Shown here: positions 12,990 to 26,996 of the stretch, piece by piece
Layout of the letters: every line of letters begins with the position of its first letter
Position numbering within the stretch: the first letter of the stretch is position 1
NCBI GenBank assembly: GCA_029339505.1
Contig: JAQISU010000003.1
Coordinates: 17,181,001-17,245,000 of the forward strand
Direction of reading: 5' to 3'
DNA: 64,000 nt
From: Unio delphinus
Lineage: Eukaryota > Mollusca > Bivalvia > Unionida > Unionidae
Translations under genes and position numbers: made by a program
The notes under the pieces: model-generated
What the model was told of the DNA's origin: nothing
Seen by the model: the letters and a program-made list of their open reading frames with translations, nothing else
Database searches by the model: none

Positions 12990-13300
12990 ATCCACCCATC
13001 TTGAGACACACATTCATTCCATGTTCTAGTTAGACTTCACATTCATTCCATGTTCTAGTTAAACTTTTATATTCAGTAGGACTGTTAATCTTGATACACA
13101 CATTCATTCCATGTTCTAGTTGGACTTTTATATTCAATAGGAGTGTTAATCTTGATACACACATTCATTCCATGTTCTAGTTGGACTTTTTATATTCAGT
13201 AGGAGTGTTCATCTTGATACACACACATTGATTCTATGGTCTAGTGGGACTTTTATATTCAATAAGAGTGTTCATCTTGATACACACATTGTATCTAGTG
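12990..13300. repeat. Minisatellite, about 61-bp unit, about 5 copies
   Basis: Five copies of a unit containing ACACATTCATTCCATGTTC. The same phrase occurs at about 23860-23885 in the roughly 175-bp degenerate family, so this array looks like an amplified sub-segment of that family, whose adjoining part follows at 13285-13640. Confidence 0.85.
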
Positions 13301-13640
13301 GAACTTTGAATGGATCATCAGACCAAGACATCTTGTCATCTTCGGTTGGTCCTAAAAGAAAACTGTGCTGATCAACTTCCAACCAGGCTGCCCTGGAAGC
13401 CATTTTGAAAATTGTACATTGCCTCTTCTCCAGAATGGCTGGTTGTATCAACATTGGCTCAAAAAAAACTCATTATAATAAACAAAAATTATGCTTAACA
13501 CACCACCAACATGGTGGCCATCTTATAAATCTTATCACTGCATCTACTGAAAAGATTAATGTTGGGTTTTCACTCAAAGACTTTGCAATGGTGAAAAATT
13601 TTGCAAAGTTAATTTTGCAGAACATTCTGTCATGGTCAGC
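13285..13640. repeat. Degenerate ~175-bp tandem family, locus 1 (about 2 units)
   Basis: Diverged units share phrases such as CTAGTTGG, TGAAAATGGTGC, ATATGGCTGCC, GCCATCTTGAAAAT and ATCAACATGGGGTTTTCACT with 23850-24720, 40085-40480 and 43656-44560. Short frames here are not conserved between units. Confidence 0.55.
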
Positions 13641-15629
13641 ATGACATGTAACCATTAATATTGACATATGTGCTAGACTCACAATACTTTGATAACCGTC
13701 AGGGCGGGATCTTCTTTGTTTGAGGCATGCATTTATTTTAATTAGAATAAATTCAATAATGATCCTGCATATATGTTGAGTAAGTTCATATTATATTTCT
13801 CCATCCCGTTGGTATTCGGTATCTAGGAGATGACCGTTTGAATGGGTATAAGTGGCGAAATGCATAGATGGAAATAGATATAGAGAACTAAGCAGATATA
13901 TTGAACAAACAAACACGAGCCCCTGTAAAGATAAACAAACAATTTAATCAATTACATAAACAATTGTGAAAATTCCTTATGATAGGAATATACTCTGCTT
14001 TTGGAAATAAAACTTTCACCAAATTACAAGAAAACGCAAATAGATTTAATTAAAATAGCCGATCTATTACTGATAGCTTTAGTTCATCATAGGATCAAGT
14101 GAAACAATCAAAGTCAATGCCTTGTATAATTTCATAACCTGCTAGTCCTCAGTTTTCTGCTTTCTCTGTTGCTGTTCAGAACTTGGATCTCAGGGATGAT
14201 GCTTTCTACCATCCATCTCAGGATACACTCTGAATACGTTAGAAATTAGTGTAAGGCAGAATTTCGTCACAAGATTATATGTCTCCTTGCAATTCCCTCT
14301 ATTTTTTCCTCAGCATATGTCTCAGGGTAATGTTAAATCATACATCCCAGAAGCTATTTTCTCCCTTTTAAATGAATATAAAATAGACAACCTCAATTTC
14401 CTGTTATATATGATACAGGGGAGAACTTTCATTATCCTGACTCAGTATCAGATATTTCTATCAGTAGTAAACAGATGATAAGGCTATTAATCGACTCCAC
14501 ATGTCCTCAAATGACCGTGATTAGTCAAATGGCTAATTCGTCATGCATTAACATCACTCAATAATATAACCCACACAAGACCTAGCTTTTCTGAGTCCGC
14601 CACAAGTAATCAGTTATATCATTTCACACTCGCTCTAAATCATACATGAAATCTAAATTCTGTGAATTCACATGGATACTCATAATCATATTAACTAATG
14701 TAATACATTATATTCCTAGAATCTAGTGTTTATGCAAACACGACAACAAATTAAACAATTTGTCAAATAAAGAATTAATGTAAGACTTCCAATGCATAAC
14801 TCAACATCACTATAATTCAAAAGCAAATTATTATACAAATGTATTAGACAAATTCATGCTAAGTCCTATAGACTCAGTAAACATTATATAAATTACATCA
14901 ACAAATTACATGGAATTGTCCCCCTCACATATTGTGGAAAATAACAGAGATGAGACAAATCAGAGCAGAAATTTTGGAAAATCTTGGGCTATTTGAAACA
15001 GGTGTATTAGAATATTTCCAGAATAGCTGTTAATAAAGGCAGATTGAGATGATTATTCTGACTTTACTGGGAGTGTTAAAAAGATTTGTTAGGTAGAGAA
15101 AGTAATCCTGATTGGCTAAGAAAAAAGGAGTGTATTTTCTTTATTTAATTAATGTTTTAAAAGAAATCCCTCCAGAAATTGGTCAATCTAAGTTCTGAGG
15201 AGAGACAGAACTTTAACTTTGGTATTTCTCATTAGATTGTCCAAAGCATGTGTGTTGGAAAGTTGAAGAGATGGCAAGAGATTCAGCTGCATAGTGAATC
15301 TCAGTAAATCACAAAGTTAGTCTTAATTGCATATAATATTTCTATTGATGTAAGTCTGTAATTATCTGCTGAATTTATTCATTTTAAATTCATACTTCAA
15401 GTTTTCCTTGAGTTTAGAAATTAATCATGCATTCATGGTCCAAAATGTTACATGATTCATGTATTGTAAGAATGTCCAGCAATATTTCATTGATATGAAC
15501 AAGTTTGTATTTTATTATTGTTTAAAACAGAGATCATGTATTTGTAGTAATTTTCTGCATTTCTTCTTTGAAAGGTTATTCACTTAATAGTATATTGCTG
15601 TCAATACGTATGATAGTAGTAGCAGTAAT
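13641..15629. other. About 2 kb without a recognisable gene
   Basis: AT-rich sequence with one open frame of 63 codons (14287-14478) and no familiar motif. No repeats stand out by eye. It could contain introns or regulatory DNA of a host gene, but nothing shows that. Confidence 0.35.
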
Positions 15630-15725
15630 AGTAAGGTTTAATGCCATTTTTCAGCACACAATAGGCTATGCATGGCAGCCAGTATTAATGGTGGAGGAAG
15701 AACCCAGGAAAACCCCTACTTTAGC
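15630..15725 (-). mobile_element. SINE-2, 3' part only
   Basis: Matches the body and 3' end of SINE-2 on the minus strand (TGCCATTTTTCAGCACAC at its plus-strand start) and stops within the body, so the tRNA head is missing. Confidence 0.7.
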
Positions 15726-15914
15726 CTACTAGCATGGTAGTGATGGTAAAGGAAAATGGTCTAGAATTTCAAAAATGTTTCTGTTTTCTATGTAAAAATT
15801 GGGCTACTTTCATTAATTTTATCTTATCCACAGTGATTTTCAGTTGTCCATGTTAGATGAGCTATGAAATCATCTAATGTCTGATTTTCTTACTTGGCTG
15901 AATCATTAGTTATA

Positions 15915-16140
15915 TGGTTTCAGTCCAGGGGCTTCAGGTGACATATTGGTCTAAGACCCTAGGGGAATGATTTAAAGCATTTACTTTTACAGGTCACTGA
16001 CATCGCACCTCTTTCTGTGTAGGTTAAAGTCTCAGTACAGCCAGTGTGGGTATATGAGAAAGCTTTCCTGTGGTTCTGCCAGGGTCTTCCCTATGTAAAA
16101 CTCTATCATGTGCTGACAAATGTTAAACCCACAAGACAAA
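15915..16140 (+). mobile_element. SINE-2, diverged plus-strand copy
   Basis: Shows a diverged A-box region (TTGGTCTAAGACC), CACCTCTTTCTGTGTAGG, a weakened B box, TATGAGAAAGCTTTCC and the 3' end CTATCATGTGCTGACAAATG. More diverged than the 6997 copy, so older. Confidence 0.65.
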
Positions 16141-17228
16141 ATCTATTCATTCTGCTTAATAGGTGTAAGGATTAAAACAGTATACATGTGCATAGTTGCA
16201 TTCTGTCAGTCAGCATGTTATTTTTTAACAAAGTGCTTTTAACCTGCATTAATTTAATAAGTATGCACACTTTTGCCTAACCTAAACAACTGACATAAAT
16301 TTGTTAGCACTACAGGTGTTCTTGACATACAGGTTAAATGAGCATTGGCCTTGCTTTATAATGCTTTGTAGTTGAAAACAATGTACTATGGTGGTCAGTG
16401 AGTCATGTAAATATTCTCATACCAGAATGCTCTTAACCCTTTTACTGCCAGAGTCCCATCATAGAAAATAAATATGTGTTGGGTAATTTAAACCAGCAAT
16501 TATTTGTATTAAAAAACACCCACATGAATTGATATTTTATGTTTCTACAAATACAAAGTTAAAATATAAAGTCTGCTCTCTTCTCCATTTCCTTCCATTG
16601 GCTTGCTATTTGCTGTCATAAGATATTTTGCAAAAATCAATGTTGACTAGGAAGAGACATTTAGGAAAAGGGACAGGTAAAATGCTTGCTTGTTTTCAAT
16701 GGAGTGATAGTATAGTTCATGTTAATGACACAAGTATTGGGTCACTGATGATAATCAATGTCTTTCAATCTTTAATCCCACATAGCTATATTGTATAAGA
16801 ATTCCTTCAGGGTTGACATTTTATTGTCTCCCACCTAAGTTATATAGCTGTGGAAATGGGACCTCCACTCCGATTGATCCCATTGACAGGGGCTTGATTT
16901 GATTTATAGTGGGAACACAGCAGAGAAACTGTGTAGTGATTATGATAAGAGTAGATAGCTCAAAACACTGGTAAGTTGTAATAGCTTTTGTTTCCAATTT
17001 ATATTTATATTTTGTAATTAGGACTGTGCAGCAGAACATGCTAGTTTATACAGTCACATATAAGGTAAATCATGTATTGTACAAATGTGCACTTTATATC
17101 AATATGTTGAAATAATGTGTTTAAAACAAGCATATTAAACAGCTGCATTTGTGTGGTGTAAATAATTGTTTTACATGTATGGGAAAAGTTTGGAACATTT
17201 TTTTTAGCATTTTGATGCTACCTACTTT
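16141..17228. other. About 1.1 kb without a recognisable gene
   Basis: AT-rich unique sequence. A 72-codon minus frame (16821-17039) has no recognisable motif. Confidence 0.35.
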
Positions 17229-17844
17229 AAAACAAAAATATTGAATATCATAAACTGGCTTCATGACAGTATAGCAGGTAAAAAATATTGAATATCATAA
17301 ACTGGCTTCATGACAGTATAGCAGGTAAAAAATATTGAATATCATAAACTGGCTTCATGACAGTATAGCAGGTAAAAAATATTGAATATCATAAACTGGC
17401 TTCATGACAGTATAGCAGGTAAAAAATATTGAATATCATAAACTGGCTTCATGACAGTATAGCAGGTAAAAAATATTGATTATCATAAACTGGCTTCATG
17501 ACAGTATAGCAGGTAAAAAATATTGAATATCATAAACTGGCTTCATGACAGTATAGCAGGTAAAAAATATTGAATATCATAAACTGGCTTCATGACTGTA
17601 TAGCAGGTAAAAAATATTGAATATCATAAACTGGCTTCATGACAGTATAGCAGGTACAAAATATTGATTATCATAAACTGGCTTCATGACAGTATAGCAG
17701 GTAAAAAATATTGAATATCATAAACTGGCTTCATGACAGTATAGCAGGTAAAAAATATTGAATATCATAAACTGGCTTCATGACTGTATAGCAGGTAAAA
17801 AATATTGATTATCATAAACTGGCTTCATGACAGTATAGCAGGTA
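17229..17844. repeat. Minisatellite, 47-bp unit, about 13 copies
   Basis: Thirteen nearly identical copies of a unit containing TATTGAATATCATAAACTGG and CTTCATGACAGTATAGCAGG. The few variants (GAATAT or GATTAT; ACAGT or ACTGT) recur in separate units, suggesting recent amplification of blocks. Confidence 0.95.
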
Positions 17845-18674
17845 GACTATTGCAACTCATGATATTTCTGATCCCTGTTATTTTATTACAGAGCAACATT
17901 GAAAAGGGAAGCAGGACATTACCCCGGTCAATTATCCCCCCCCCCCCATCATTTACCCCCTCAGTTCATTACCCTGCAGTTAAGTACCACCCTGCCATCA
18001 TTTACAAATACAGATAAAATACAGTGAGGACAAAGAGCTGCCTTAGATTATTGTTTCACCTCAATATGATTTTATCCTGTGCTCAATCAATGGAACTAAG
18101 TAAATACAGCGATGACAAACAGTGATGACAAATTTAATTGGTCGTTGATATTATGTTAGCTTTACTGCAGTAAGATTCTCAATTTAAGTGTATACAAACA
18201 CAATCTGATGAGAGTATTGGCTTCACAGCAAAGCTCAGATTATGAACATTGTTAATGACTTTGTTAATAGAGAGTGCACTGAATACTTATGAGGGCTTAC
18301 ACATAATATTCAACTGTAATCATATTCATACAACATTTTCAACTGTAATCATATTAATATAACATTTTCAATTGTAATCATATTAATATAATTTATTTTA
18401 TGGTACTAATATATTATGATATCATGAATGTAGTAATATTGAATATTCCAAGACAAGTATATGTTTACAAGGCTGGATTAATTAACTAAAATGAAAATGC
18501 ACAATAAATGTATTTTAATTTATTATTTATTCTGGGGTATAACAAATATATGTTACATAATAATAGTCTGGGTTGGGCTAACAGAAAAGGGGTTAATAAT
18601 CAGCAGGGTAATATACTTTTATACTTTTATAATTATTGCTTCTTCACACAATGTGCATTTGTTATACTCTCATT
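17845..18674. other. Non-coding, no gene seen
   Basis: Contains a C run near 17937-17948 and a three-copy phrase around TTTTCAATTGTAATCATATT (18310-18390). Frames are short and unremarkable. Confidence 0.4.
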
Positions 18675-18731
18675 AAGAGGGCCTCAAGGGAGAATAGTCC
18701 TTGACTAATGAGTCACCCTCTATAAATAAAG

Positions 18732-18795
<64 letters not shown>
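18675..18795 (+). mobile_element. Retroposon 3' end with (ATT)n tail
   Basis: Second copy of the 7855-7975 family: GGGCCTCAAGGGAGAATAG, then TATAAATAAAG and about 22 ATT units. Confidence 0.65.
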
Positions 18796-19034
18796 CTGAG
18801 GAGGTTAAAAAAAGGTGGGGAGGTAATTGGCATTATAGGTTAATGTCCTAGACCCATTGAAAAATTGTGGATTTTCATCATCCATGTGTATAAATGTGAT
18901 ATTATTATCCCCCTGCTTATCTGATAGACTCCTTGATTCTCATGTACACACATATATGTAAAGCTGACCTCCCAAAGAACACTATGGAATAGAGCCTAAA
19001 CTTAAACTCTTCATACAAATTATAATCAGAGCCA

Positions 19035-19445
19035 AGACTGACATGTGAGAAAGATTCCCATTAATAGCCTCATGTTGGAAAGTGGTTATTACAAGGTTAG
19101 CCCTAGGTTCTTTCTCCACCAGTTATACTGGCCTCCATATATAGCCTGTCTTGTGTTAAATGGTGTTATACTGGCTGCATTATTTACCCTATCTTGTGTT
19201 GAGAAATGGATTTATACTGGCTGCATTATTTACCCTGTCTTGTGCTGAGAAATGGATTTATACTGGCTGCATTATTTACCCTGTCTTATGTTGAGAAATG
19301 GTGTTATATTGCCCTCATTATATAACCTGTCTTGTGTTGAGAAATGGTGTTGTACTGGCCACCATATATAACCTGTCTTGTGTTGAGAAATGGTGTTATA
19401 CTGGCCTCCATTTATAGCCTGTCTTGTGTTGAGAAATCATGTTAA
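19035..19445 (+). repeat. SINE-2 copy whose 3' end has become a ~46-bp minisatellite
   Basis: A headless SINE-2 copy begins near 19035 (ATGTGAGAAAGATTCCC). Its terminal segment (TATACTGGC ... CCTGTCTTGTGTTGAGAAATGG) is then repeated about six times. The unit corresponds to the normal SINE-2 3' end seen once in other copies. Two more units follow after the SINE-1 insertion, at 20029-20155. Confidence 0.75.
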
Positions 19446-19710
19446 ACCCAACACAAGAACCATGTAGCCAAGCAAAGTATTTTATTAGCAGTTAAACAGG
19501 AAGTTGCTTGGGCATAACTATATGATAATGGACAGATTAATGTATTTGGATTGACAGATGCACAAATGGACATACAAAAGACTGTGACAAGTTTGCAAAT
19601 GACCAAATAGCACCTGAAGTGAGCAAAAATTTCTGAACCTCCACCCCTGAAAACAAAGAATCCAACCACAAACTGTTTACTTTTTAAAATGTATTAATAC
19701 ACTTGTGTTG

Positions 19711-20028
19711 TTTGTTTGATTAGTATTTTTAACGTAGCTTTAACAATTTTTCATCCATATCGCTACGATGTCTGCAGTGAGGCAGTTTATAGTGATGTCT
19801 AGCACTGAGGCATCATGCTACAGACATGTAGCATGATGTCTCACCCAGTCACATTATCCTGACACCAGGCCGACCAGTCCTAACACTAACCTCTTAATGC
19901 TGAGCGTCAAGCGAGGCAGCTGTTAGTACCATTTTTGTAAGTCTTTGGTATGACTCGGCCGGGGATCGAACCGACGACCTCCCGCTTCCGGGGCGGACGC
20001 TCTAACCACTAGGCCACCGGAGCAGTAT
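19711..20028 (-). mobile_element. SINE-1, minus strand, with 13-bp target duplication
   Basis: Full SINE-1 on the minus strand: A-rich tail at the left (as T-run and ATTTTT), tRNA-like head at the right (GGTTAGAGCG as reverse complement near 19997-20013). TACACTTGTGTTG flanks it at 19698-19710 and 20029-20041. It split the older SINE-2-derived array. Confidence 0.8.
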
Positions 20029-20155
20029 TACACTTGTGTTGAGAAATGGTGTTATACTGGCTGCCATATATAACCTGTCTTGTGTTGAGAACTGGATTTA
20101 TACTGGCTGCCATATATAGCCTTGCTTGTGTTGAGAAATCGTGTTATTTCTATAA
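20029..20155 (+). repeat. Continuation of the SINE-2-derived ~46-bp array
   Basis: Two to three more units of the 19035-19445 array on the far side of the inserted SINE-1. Confidence 0.7.
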
Positions 20156-20244
20156 GAGAGTAATGTCACATTACTCCAAGCACTGGTCTAAGGAGAATTA
20201 TTCTTAAGACTATATACTTATATATCTATATATCTTTTTTTTTT

Positions 20245-20480
20245 TTTTTAAGGCTTAACGCCATTTTTCAGCACACGATAGGCTATACATGGCAGCCAGT
20301 ATTATTGGTTGAGGAAGAACCTGGGAAACCCCCGGAAAGAACCACCGACCCACGAGAAGCTACTGGCAAGCTTTCTCACATAACTACATTAGCCGAATCT
20401 TAGACTCGAACCCACACAGACAGAGGTGAGACGGCAGTGATCCGTAACGGCAAGCGCTTTAGACCACTCGGCCATTCAGG
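20245..20480 (-). mobile_element. SINE-2, minus strand
   Basis: Near-complete copy, from ACGCCATTTTTCAGCACACG through the body to the tRNA-like head at about 20440-20480. A (TA)n(TTA)n tract directly follows the head. Confidence 0.8.
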
Positions 20481-20483
20481 GCC

Positions 20484-21094
<611 letters not shown>

Positions 21095-22105
21095 GGGTCT
21101 ATTTAATCAGGGATTTTTAATAAATAATTATAACTCTATTTAAATAGAGATTTTTCAATACATAACTATGACTATGTAAATAGAGATTTTTAAATACATA
21201 ACTATGAGTATTTAAATAGGGATTTTTCAATACATAATTATGACTATTTAAATAGGACTTTTCAATACATAGTTAAGACTCTATTTCAATAAGGATTTTT
21301 CAATACATAATTATGACTCTATTTAAATAGGGATTTTTCAATACATAATTATGACTATTTAAACAGGACTTTCAATACATAGTTAAGACTCTATTTCAAT
21401 AAGGATTTTTCAATACATAATTATGACTCTATTTAAATAGGGATTTTTCAATACATAATTATGACTATTTAAATAGGACTTTCAATACATAGTTAAGACT
21501 CTATTTCAATAAGGATTTTTCAATACATAATTATGACTCTATTTAAATAGGGATTTTTCAATACATAATTATGACTTTAAATGGGACTTTTCAATAAATA
21601 ACTATGACTCTATTTAAATAGTGATTTTTCAATACATAGTTAAGACTATTTAAATAGGGATTTTTCAATACATAACTAGGACTCTATTTCAATAGGGATT
21701 TTTCAATACATAATTATGACTATTTAAATGGGACTTTTTAATAAATAACTATGACTCTATTTAAATAGCGATTTTTCAATACATAGTTAAGACTCTATTT
21801 AAATAGGGATTTTTCAATACATAATTATGACTATTTATATAGAGATTTTTCAATACATAATTATGACTATTTATATAGAGATTTTTCAATAAATAACTAT
21901 GATTATTTATATAGAGATTGACTCTATTTGAATAGGAATTTTCAATAAATAACTAGGACTCTATTACAATAGGAATTTTCAATAAATAACTAGGACTCTA
22001 TTACAATAGGAATTTTCAATAAATAACTAGGACTCTTTCAATAGAGATTTTTCAATACATAACTATGACTCTATTTCAATGCGGATTTTCAATACATAAC
22101 TATGA
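21095..22105. repeat. AT-rich satellite, 36-38 bp unit, about 27 copies
   Basis: Repeats of a unit containing GATTTTTCAATACATAATTA and a TATTTAAATA palindromic core. Units differ by small indels, and blocks of two to three units recur, which indicates a higher-order arrangement. Confidence 0.9.
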
Positions 22106-23507
22106 ATCCTGTACATAAATTGGAATTTTTCCAATCAATGACTAAAACTGGGACTGATGGAGCTGTTTGACCACAGAACTAAATTTGTACATATTTCCTT
22201 CAGTTTTATTTTATTGTAGATTTATCTTAATTCAAATCTTATGAGATACATACTTATTTCTTCATTTCATAAATACACTTCAAAATTACCCCACAATTAA
22301 CTTTCCACAAGAGTATCACTCTTTGCCCTTTGCCCTTTAAAACCCTAGAATTGTCTGTGCCATTGCACCCAAACTCAACTTCAGAATGAGTTTATTTGGT
22401 AAAGGGTTTACCAAAGTTCAGTGTCCTCTCTTATGTAACAAAGTATTTGATTGGTTTAAGGTACAAAGGTTCAGGGTCACCTTTTGAGTAATTAACGTTT
22501 ACACTATGCCTTTATGAACAACAAATGCTAGCTATTTAACAGTGACAAAGTGCAAGTTTCTTGGCTAAATTGGAATCTCAGCCTTGAGGGAATTTATACC
22601 TGGATTTTTCTCAATCATCCTTGAGAGTGATGATATATTGGAATCCCATTTACATAAGGAAAGCTATGCAGACAGTTTACTACAGAGTTGGATGTACAGG
22701 GTATTATTACTAAATTAAAATACCAGTTCTTTGAAATGGAATGGATCTGATTCATTGAGTACAGCTCAGACATGCATGTCTTTGGGAAGAAAAGCAAAAG
22801 GAAAGGTACTTTTATTCATAAAAATGTAGGCTTTTTTTGTGAGAAACTTTCCATAGTCTATGTCAATTCCAGTGATGTATTTATATGCACTAAGACATAT
22901 AAAGAACTTTGGGGATTTGGCTGGAATTTTGTGTCACAAATTTCTTGTTAATGTCAAGCCTGACTTAAAGGTCACATGGACAGTCCCATTTATTACAAAT
23001 ATAATAATCATAACAACATGTCTTGTTTTTTTTTTCATGTTCCAGGCTGCTACTTAAGATACTTTTGATGATGAGGAAAGCACATAAATGAAAATGACCC
23101 AAAAAATAAAAATCTACTTGAGGATGAAATGTATACAACCTATTCATAAAGTGTTGTTTGTTTGGTTTTTAATATCACATCATCACATGATTGGTTCCTT
23201 GGTGTACATTAACTTTAATTTAAGTAACGAACCATGTCCAGAGACATATCACAGTGGCCAGGCCAGGCTTTGATTTTGAAAATTCTTCTTTCTGCTCACA
23301 AGTCCTGCACTCAAATAACCAAGCCACCATGGCTTATTTTTTTATATAGAAATAGTTCAATCTACTTGTCTCCACAAGGTCTTAATAGAAAGGTATACGG
23401 TTTTATTTTACTCTGTTGTATCATTTATAAAGGTGGGAACATTTATAGATTAAATGTTAGAAGGTTTTAGCAGCACATGGCAGCCAGTTAAAGCATAAAT
23501 AACACCG
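22106..23507. other. About 1.4 kb without a recognisable gene
   Basis: Several frames of 60-78 codons overlap on both strands, but none contains a recognisable motif and none is conserved elsewhere in the window. Confidence 0.35.
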
Positions 23508-23512
23508 AATAC

Positions 23513-23548
<36 letters not shown>

Positions 23549-23604
23549 AAAAACACCGAATACCACACACACACACACACATATATATAAATAACACCGA
23601 ATAC

Positions 23605-23636
<32 letters not shown>

Positions 23637-23650
23637 AATAACACCGAATA

Positions 23651-23698
<48 letters not shown>
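23508..23698. repeat. Four-copy compound (CA)n(TA)n array
   Basis: Four copies of AACACCGAATACCACAC, each followed by CA dinucleotides and a short TA stretch. Cys-Val frames on the minus strand are artefacts. Confidence 0.9.
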
Positions 23699-23849
23699 GC
23701 AAGAAAGGAAAGGTAATGTGATTATTATTTCAGTTCATGATTTTTCACAGATTTTGTAGCTCTATTGGTAGTAAGAGCTGATGGAATAATTTGTATGTTA
23801 TCTATTATTAGCAAAAGTTACCAGTACTCATCCTAAACTTGTTGTAGGA

Positions 23850-24720
23850 TTGCTTTAAACACACATTCATCCCATGATCTAGTTGGACAGATCCTAATTG
23901 AAAATGGTGTTGCTTTGTCATACAATATGGCCACAAAAGTGGCCATCTTTAATATTTATAAACATGGGGTTCACATAAGACTTATTATGATGTCCTATTG
24001 GGCCTAAATATCATAACATCTAATGTCCAAAATATCCACTATAGTAGAAATCTTGAAACTCTTGTCACTACTCACATCAATAGTTTTATTATGATGTCTA
24101 GTTGGGGCTTGATTGATACAAATTGTGCAGACTCTTGTCACTACTCATATCAGTGGTTTTATTATGATGTCTAGTTGGGCCATGATTGATACAAATTGTG
24201 CACTCTTGTCACTACTCACATCAATGGTTTTACTTAAAGACCTTTTATGATGTCTAGTTGGGCCTTGATTGATACAAATTGTGCAGACTCTTGTCACTAC
24301 TCACATCAATGGTTTTATTATGATGTCTAGTTGGGCCTTGATTGATACAAATTGTGCAGATCTGACATTCAATATGACTGCTATACAGCAATCTTGAAAA
24401 TTGTCTTCTTGCTACTTCTCCTGAATGAATAGTCTTATCAACATGGGGTTTTCAATAAACACTTTTTATAATGTTTGGTTGGGTCTAAATATTATACCAG
24501 TCTGATGTCCAATATAATCCCCACAGTGACCATGACCATCTTGTTACAATAATCATATTGACTTGGTCATAAATAGTGCCAATATGACCTCCTCCAGAGT
24601 GACCATCTTGAAATCTTATTATCCATACTTCTTCAAGATGGCTGGTGATATTGACAATGTACATGCACCAGAAGACTTCTTATTAGATCTAATTAGAGGA
24701 AAAAGGTAATATGGCAGTCA
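23850..24720. repeat. Degenerate ~175-bp tandem family, locus 2, with an amplified inner array
   Basis: About five diverged units carry the same phrases as locus 1 (GCCATCTTGAAAAT, ATGATGTCTAGTTGGGCC). Within it, 24040-24370 is a younger array of about four copies of a 75-80 bp segment containing CTCTTGTCACTACTCACATC. Confidence 0.6.
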
Positions 24721-24779
24721 CAGTGTTTAGCTTGAAAATTGTATTATCATTGCTTCTTTTAAATGAATGCAAATGTCAG

Positions 24780-24975
24780 CAAGGCCAGGCAGCTGAGTGG
24801 TATAAAGTGCTTTCCTTTACCAAGCACTGGGGTTTGAGTCTCAGCAAATGTGGTATGTGAGAAAGCATGTTATTAGGGACTGGTGGTTCTTACCAGGGTT
24901 TTCTTTCTTTACCAGTCATACTTGCTGCCATGTGTAGCCAGTCTATCATGCACTAAATAATGGCATTAATCCCAA
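24780..24975 (+). mobile_element. SINE-2, diverged plus-strand copy
   Basis: Head CTGAGTGGTATAAAGTGC, B-box-like GGGTTTGAGTCTC and 3' end ATCATGCACTAAATAATGGC identify an older SINE-2 copy. Confidence 0.7.
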
Positions 24976-25313
24976 AGAACATTAACAACAACAACCTATT
25001 AGCAATTAAATTTTGTTAAAGTATTTCTATTAGTGTTTTCTTTATCCTCAATGAAAATGGCATTGAGTTGATGTCCATTACATAGCCATCTTTAAAAATC
25101 TTCAATATCCTTAAAGTCATTGTTACATGAAGTTTTCATCAGCAAATTTCTCATGGTGTCTGACTGGTCATCAATATGCCATTATGGTTGCTATCTTTCA
25201 AATAAATGGCATATCAATATGTTTTGTTTTCACCATACTGAGTTGGTGTGGCAAGACAATGGTACCAGATGTACTTTCAACATGACTGTCTTAAACCTCT
25301 TGATACTACTCTC

Positions 25314-25457
25314 CCTGTTTAATAATAAGTCCATGTTTAATAATAAGTCCATGTTTAATAATAAGTCCCTGTTTAAAAATAAGTCCATGTTTAATAATCA
25401 GTTCATGTTTAATAATAAGTCCTTGTTTAATAATAAAGTCCCTGTTTAATAATAAGT
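25314..25457. repeat. 18-bp minisatellite, about 8 copies
   Basis: Units of GTTTAATAATAAGTCCAT with point changes. The unit is a multiple of 3, which keeps a plus-strand frame (25120-25449) open through the array. Confidence 0.9.
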
Positions 25458-26484
25458 CATTGTTCATTTTGCTTGTAATTTGCAGTTAATATGTATGATT
25501 ATCTAGCAATCTGAATTTAATGTGGTAACACTTTTTGGGGGGTTTCTTCTGGTGCCGCTAAAGGACATTTTAAAAATGACTAATTGGGGTATGATTGTAT
25601 GATTCACACTAATTTCTTGTTTAAAAAGACATGCAGAAAAAGAATGTGTGAAAATCAAGCATTCTTTTTGCAAGCCATATGTTTGTGTACTAATCAAATC
25701 CCTCTTGTAATTATAGCAATCACCCCCACAACCACCTTGTTTTCAAATGAGGGGCAACTTTCCACATGCAATTTTAGCCCTGGAACTTGACATAAGTTAC
25801 ACATTTTTCTTGGTCAAGTTGGTGTGCTTTTGTTGACACAGGTATGCAATTGGTCATTTGTCAGGCTTAGTGTCAAAAAGCTACCTAAGATCAATCAGCC
25901 TACATATCCCTCTCAACAGGTATCACAATGAATATAGGCATGGATGGCCTGTCATTATAGGCAAATTAGATGGAGGTTTAAATGGGGGGTGGGGATGGAG
26001 GGCAATGTTCCCTATAAGCATCCCCACGCAGCTGAATTGTAAATTTTTGCTCAATCCAATGTTAAATTTTGTTTGTCTCTGTAATGCTTGCGCAGTTCAG
26101 CGAGCACTGCGCGCACATCTACCATTCGCTTAGAGGGAACATTAGTGGGGGGCACTGATTACATTGTTCACATATGGTGCCAGTTGCCAGCAGCTATTCT
26201 ATGGCTTCCCCTGAATATAGGTGGATTTGTATGGTTTGTGTTGCTAAGCCTGCAACTTAACATTTACTAGATTCATTGCAGCTGTGACATACAGGTTAAT
26301 TATAAAATTAGTGCAACAGCTCCAATTAAAATTATTATTGGCATTCACATCTATCATGTTCACTTGTCTTTATCTGACATGCAGTCCAAATACCAGAATC
26401 AGTATTTTATAAAAACATTTGAATGGGTCTCAGTAGGTTTAACAATGAAACTTATGAAAACCAGATCTTTCAATCCTGTTTTTG
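25458..26484. other. About 1 kb without a recognisable gene
   Basis: Frames of 60-91 codons occur (for example 25858-26133), without any recognisable motif. Confidence 0.35.
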
Positions 26485-26668
26485 TTTGTTTTTTATGGTT
26501 TAACGTCATTTTTCAGCACAATATAGGCTATTCATGGCGGCCAGTATTAATGGTGGAGGAAGAAACTGGAAAACCCCAGAAAGAACCACCGACCCACGAG
26601 AAGCTACTGGCAAGCTTTCTCACATAACTACATTTGATGAATCTTAGACTCGAACACTCGCAGACAGA
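26485..26668 (-). mobile_element. SINE-2, minus strand, head truncated
   Basis: Body and 3' end of SINE-2 (ACGTCATTTTTCAGCACAAT at the plus-strand left end). It ends near the B-box region CAGACAGAGGTGA, so the A box is missing. Confidence 0.75.
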
Positions 26669-26887
26669 GGTGACTTTCATTCCTGAATTCTCTGTCAAAT
26701 AGCCATTTTTTATTGGAATAATGGATTTTTTTCATATCAATTCTTTCTTGTTAAAAACCAGATCTTTGACTATCACACACTTGAAAGATTCTTGGAGTTT
26801 TTCTTGCAAATTCAGAAAGTTTGATGTGTTTACCTTACTATTAGTAAATATCATATGCATGGAGAATGGTCAACCTGTTAATTCAAT

Positions 26888-26996
26888 AAATGAAACCATT
26901 TAATACAGGTATGTAATGAAACCATTTAATACAGGTATGTAATGAAACCATTTAATACAGGTATGTAATGAAACCATTTAATACAGGTATGCAATA
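26888..26996. repeat. 26-bp minisatellite, 4 copies
   Basis: Four copies of a unit containing GAAACCATTTAATACAGGTA, essentially identical. Confidence 0.9.
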
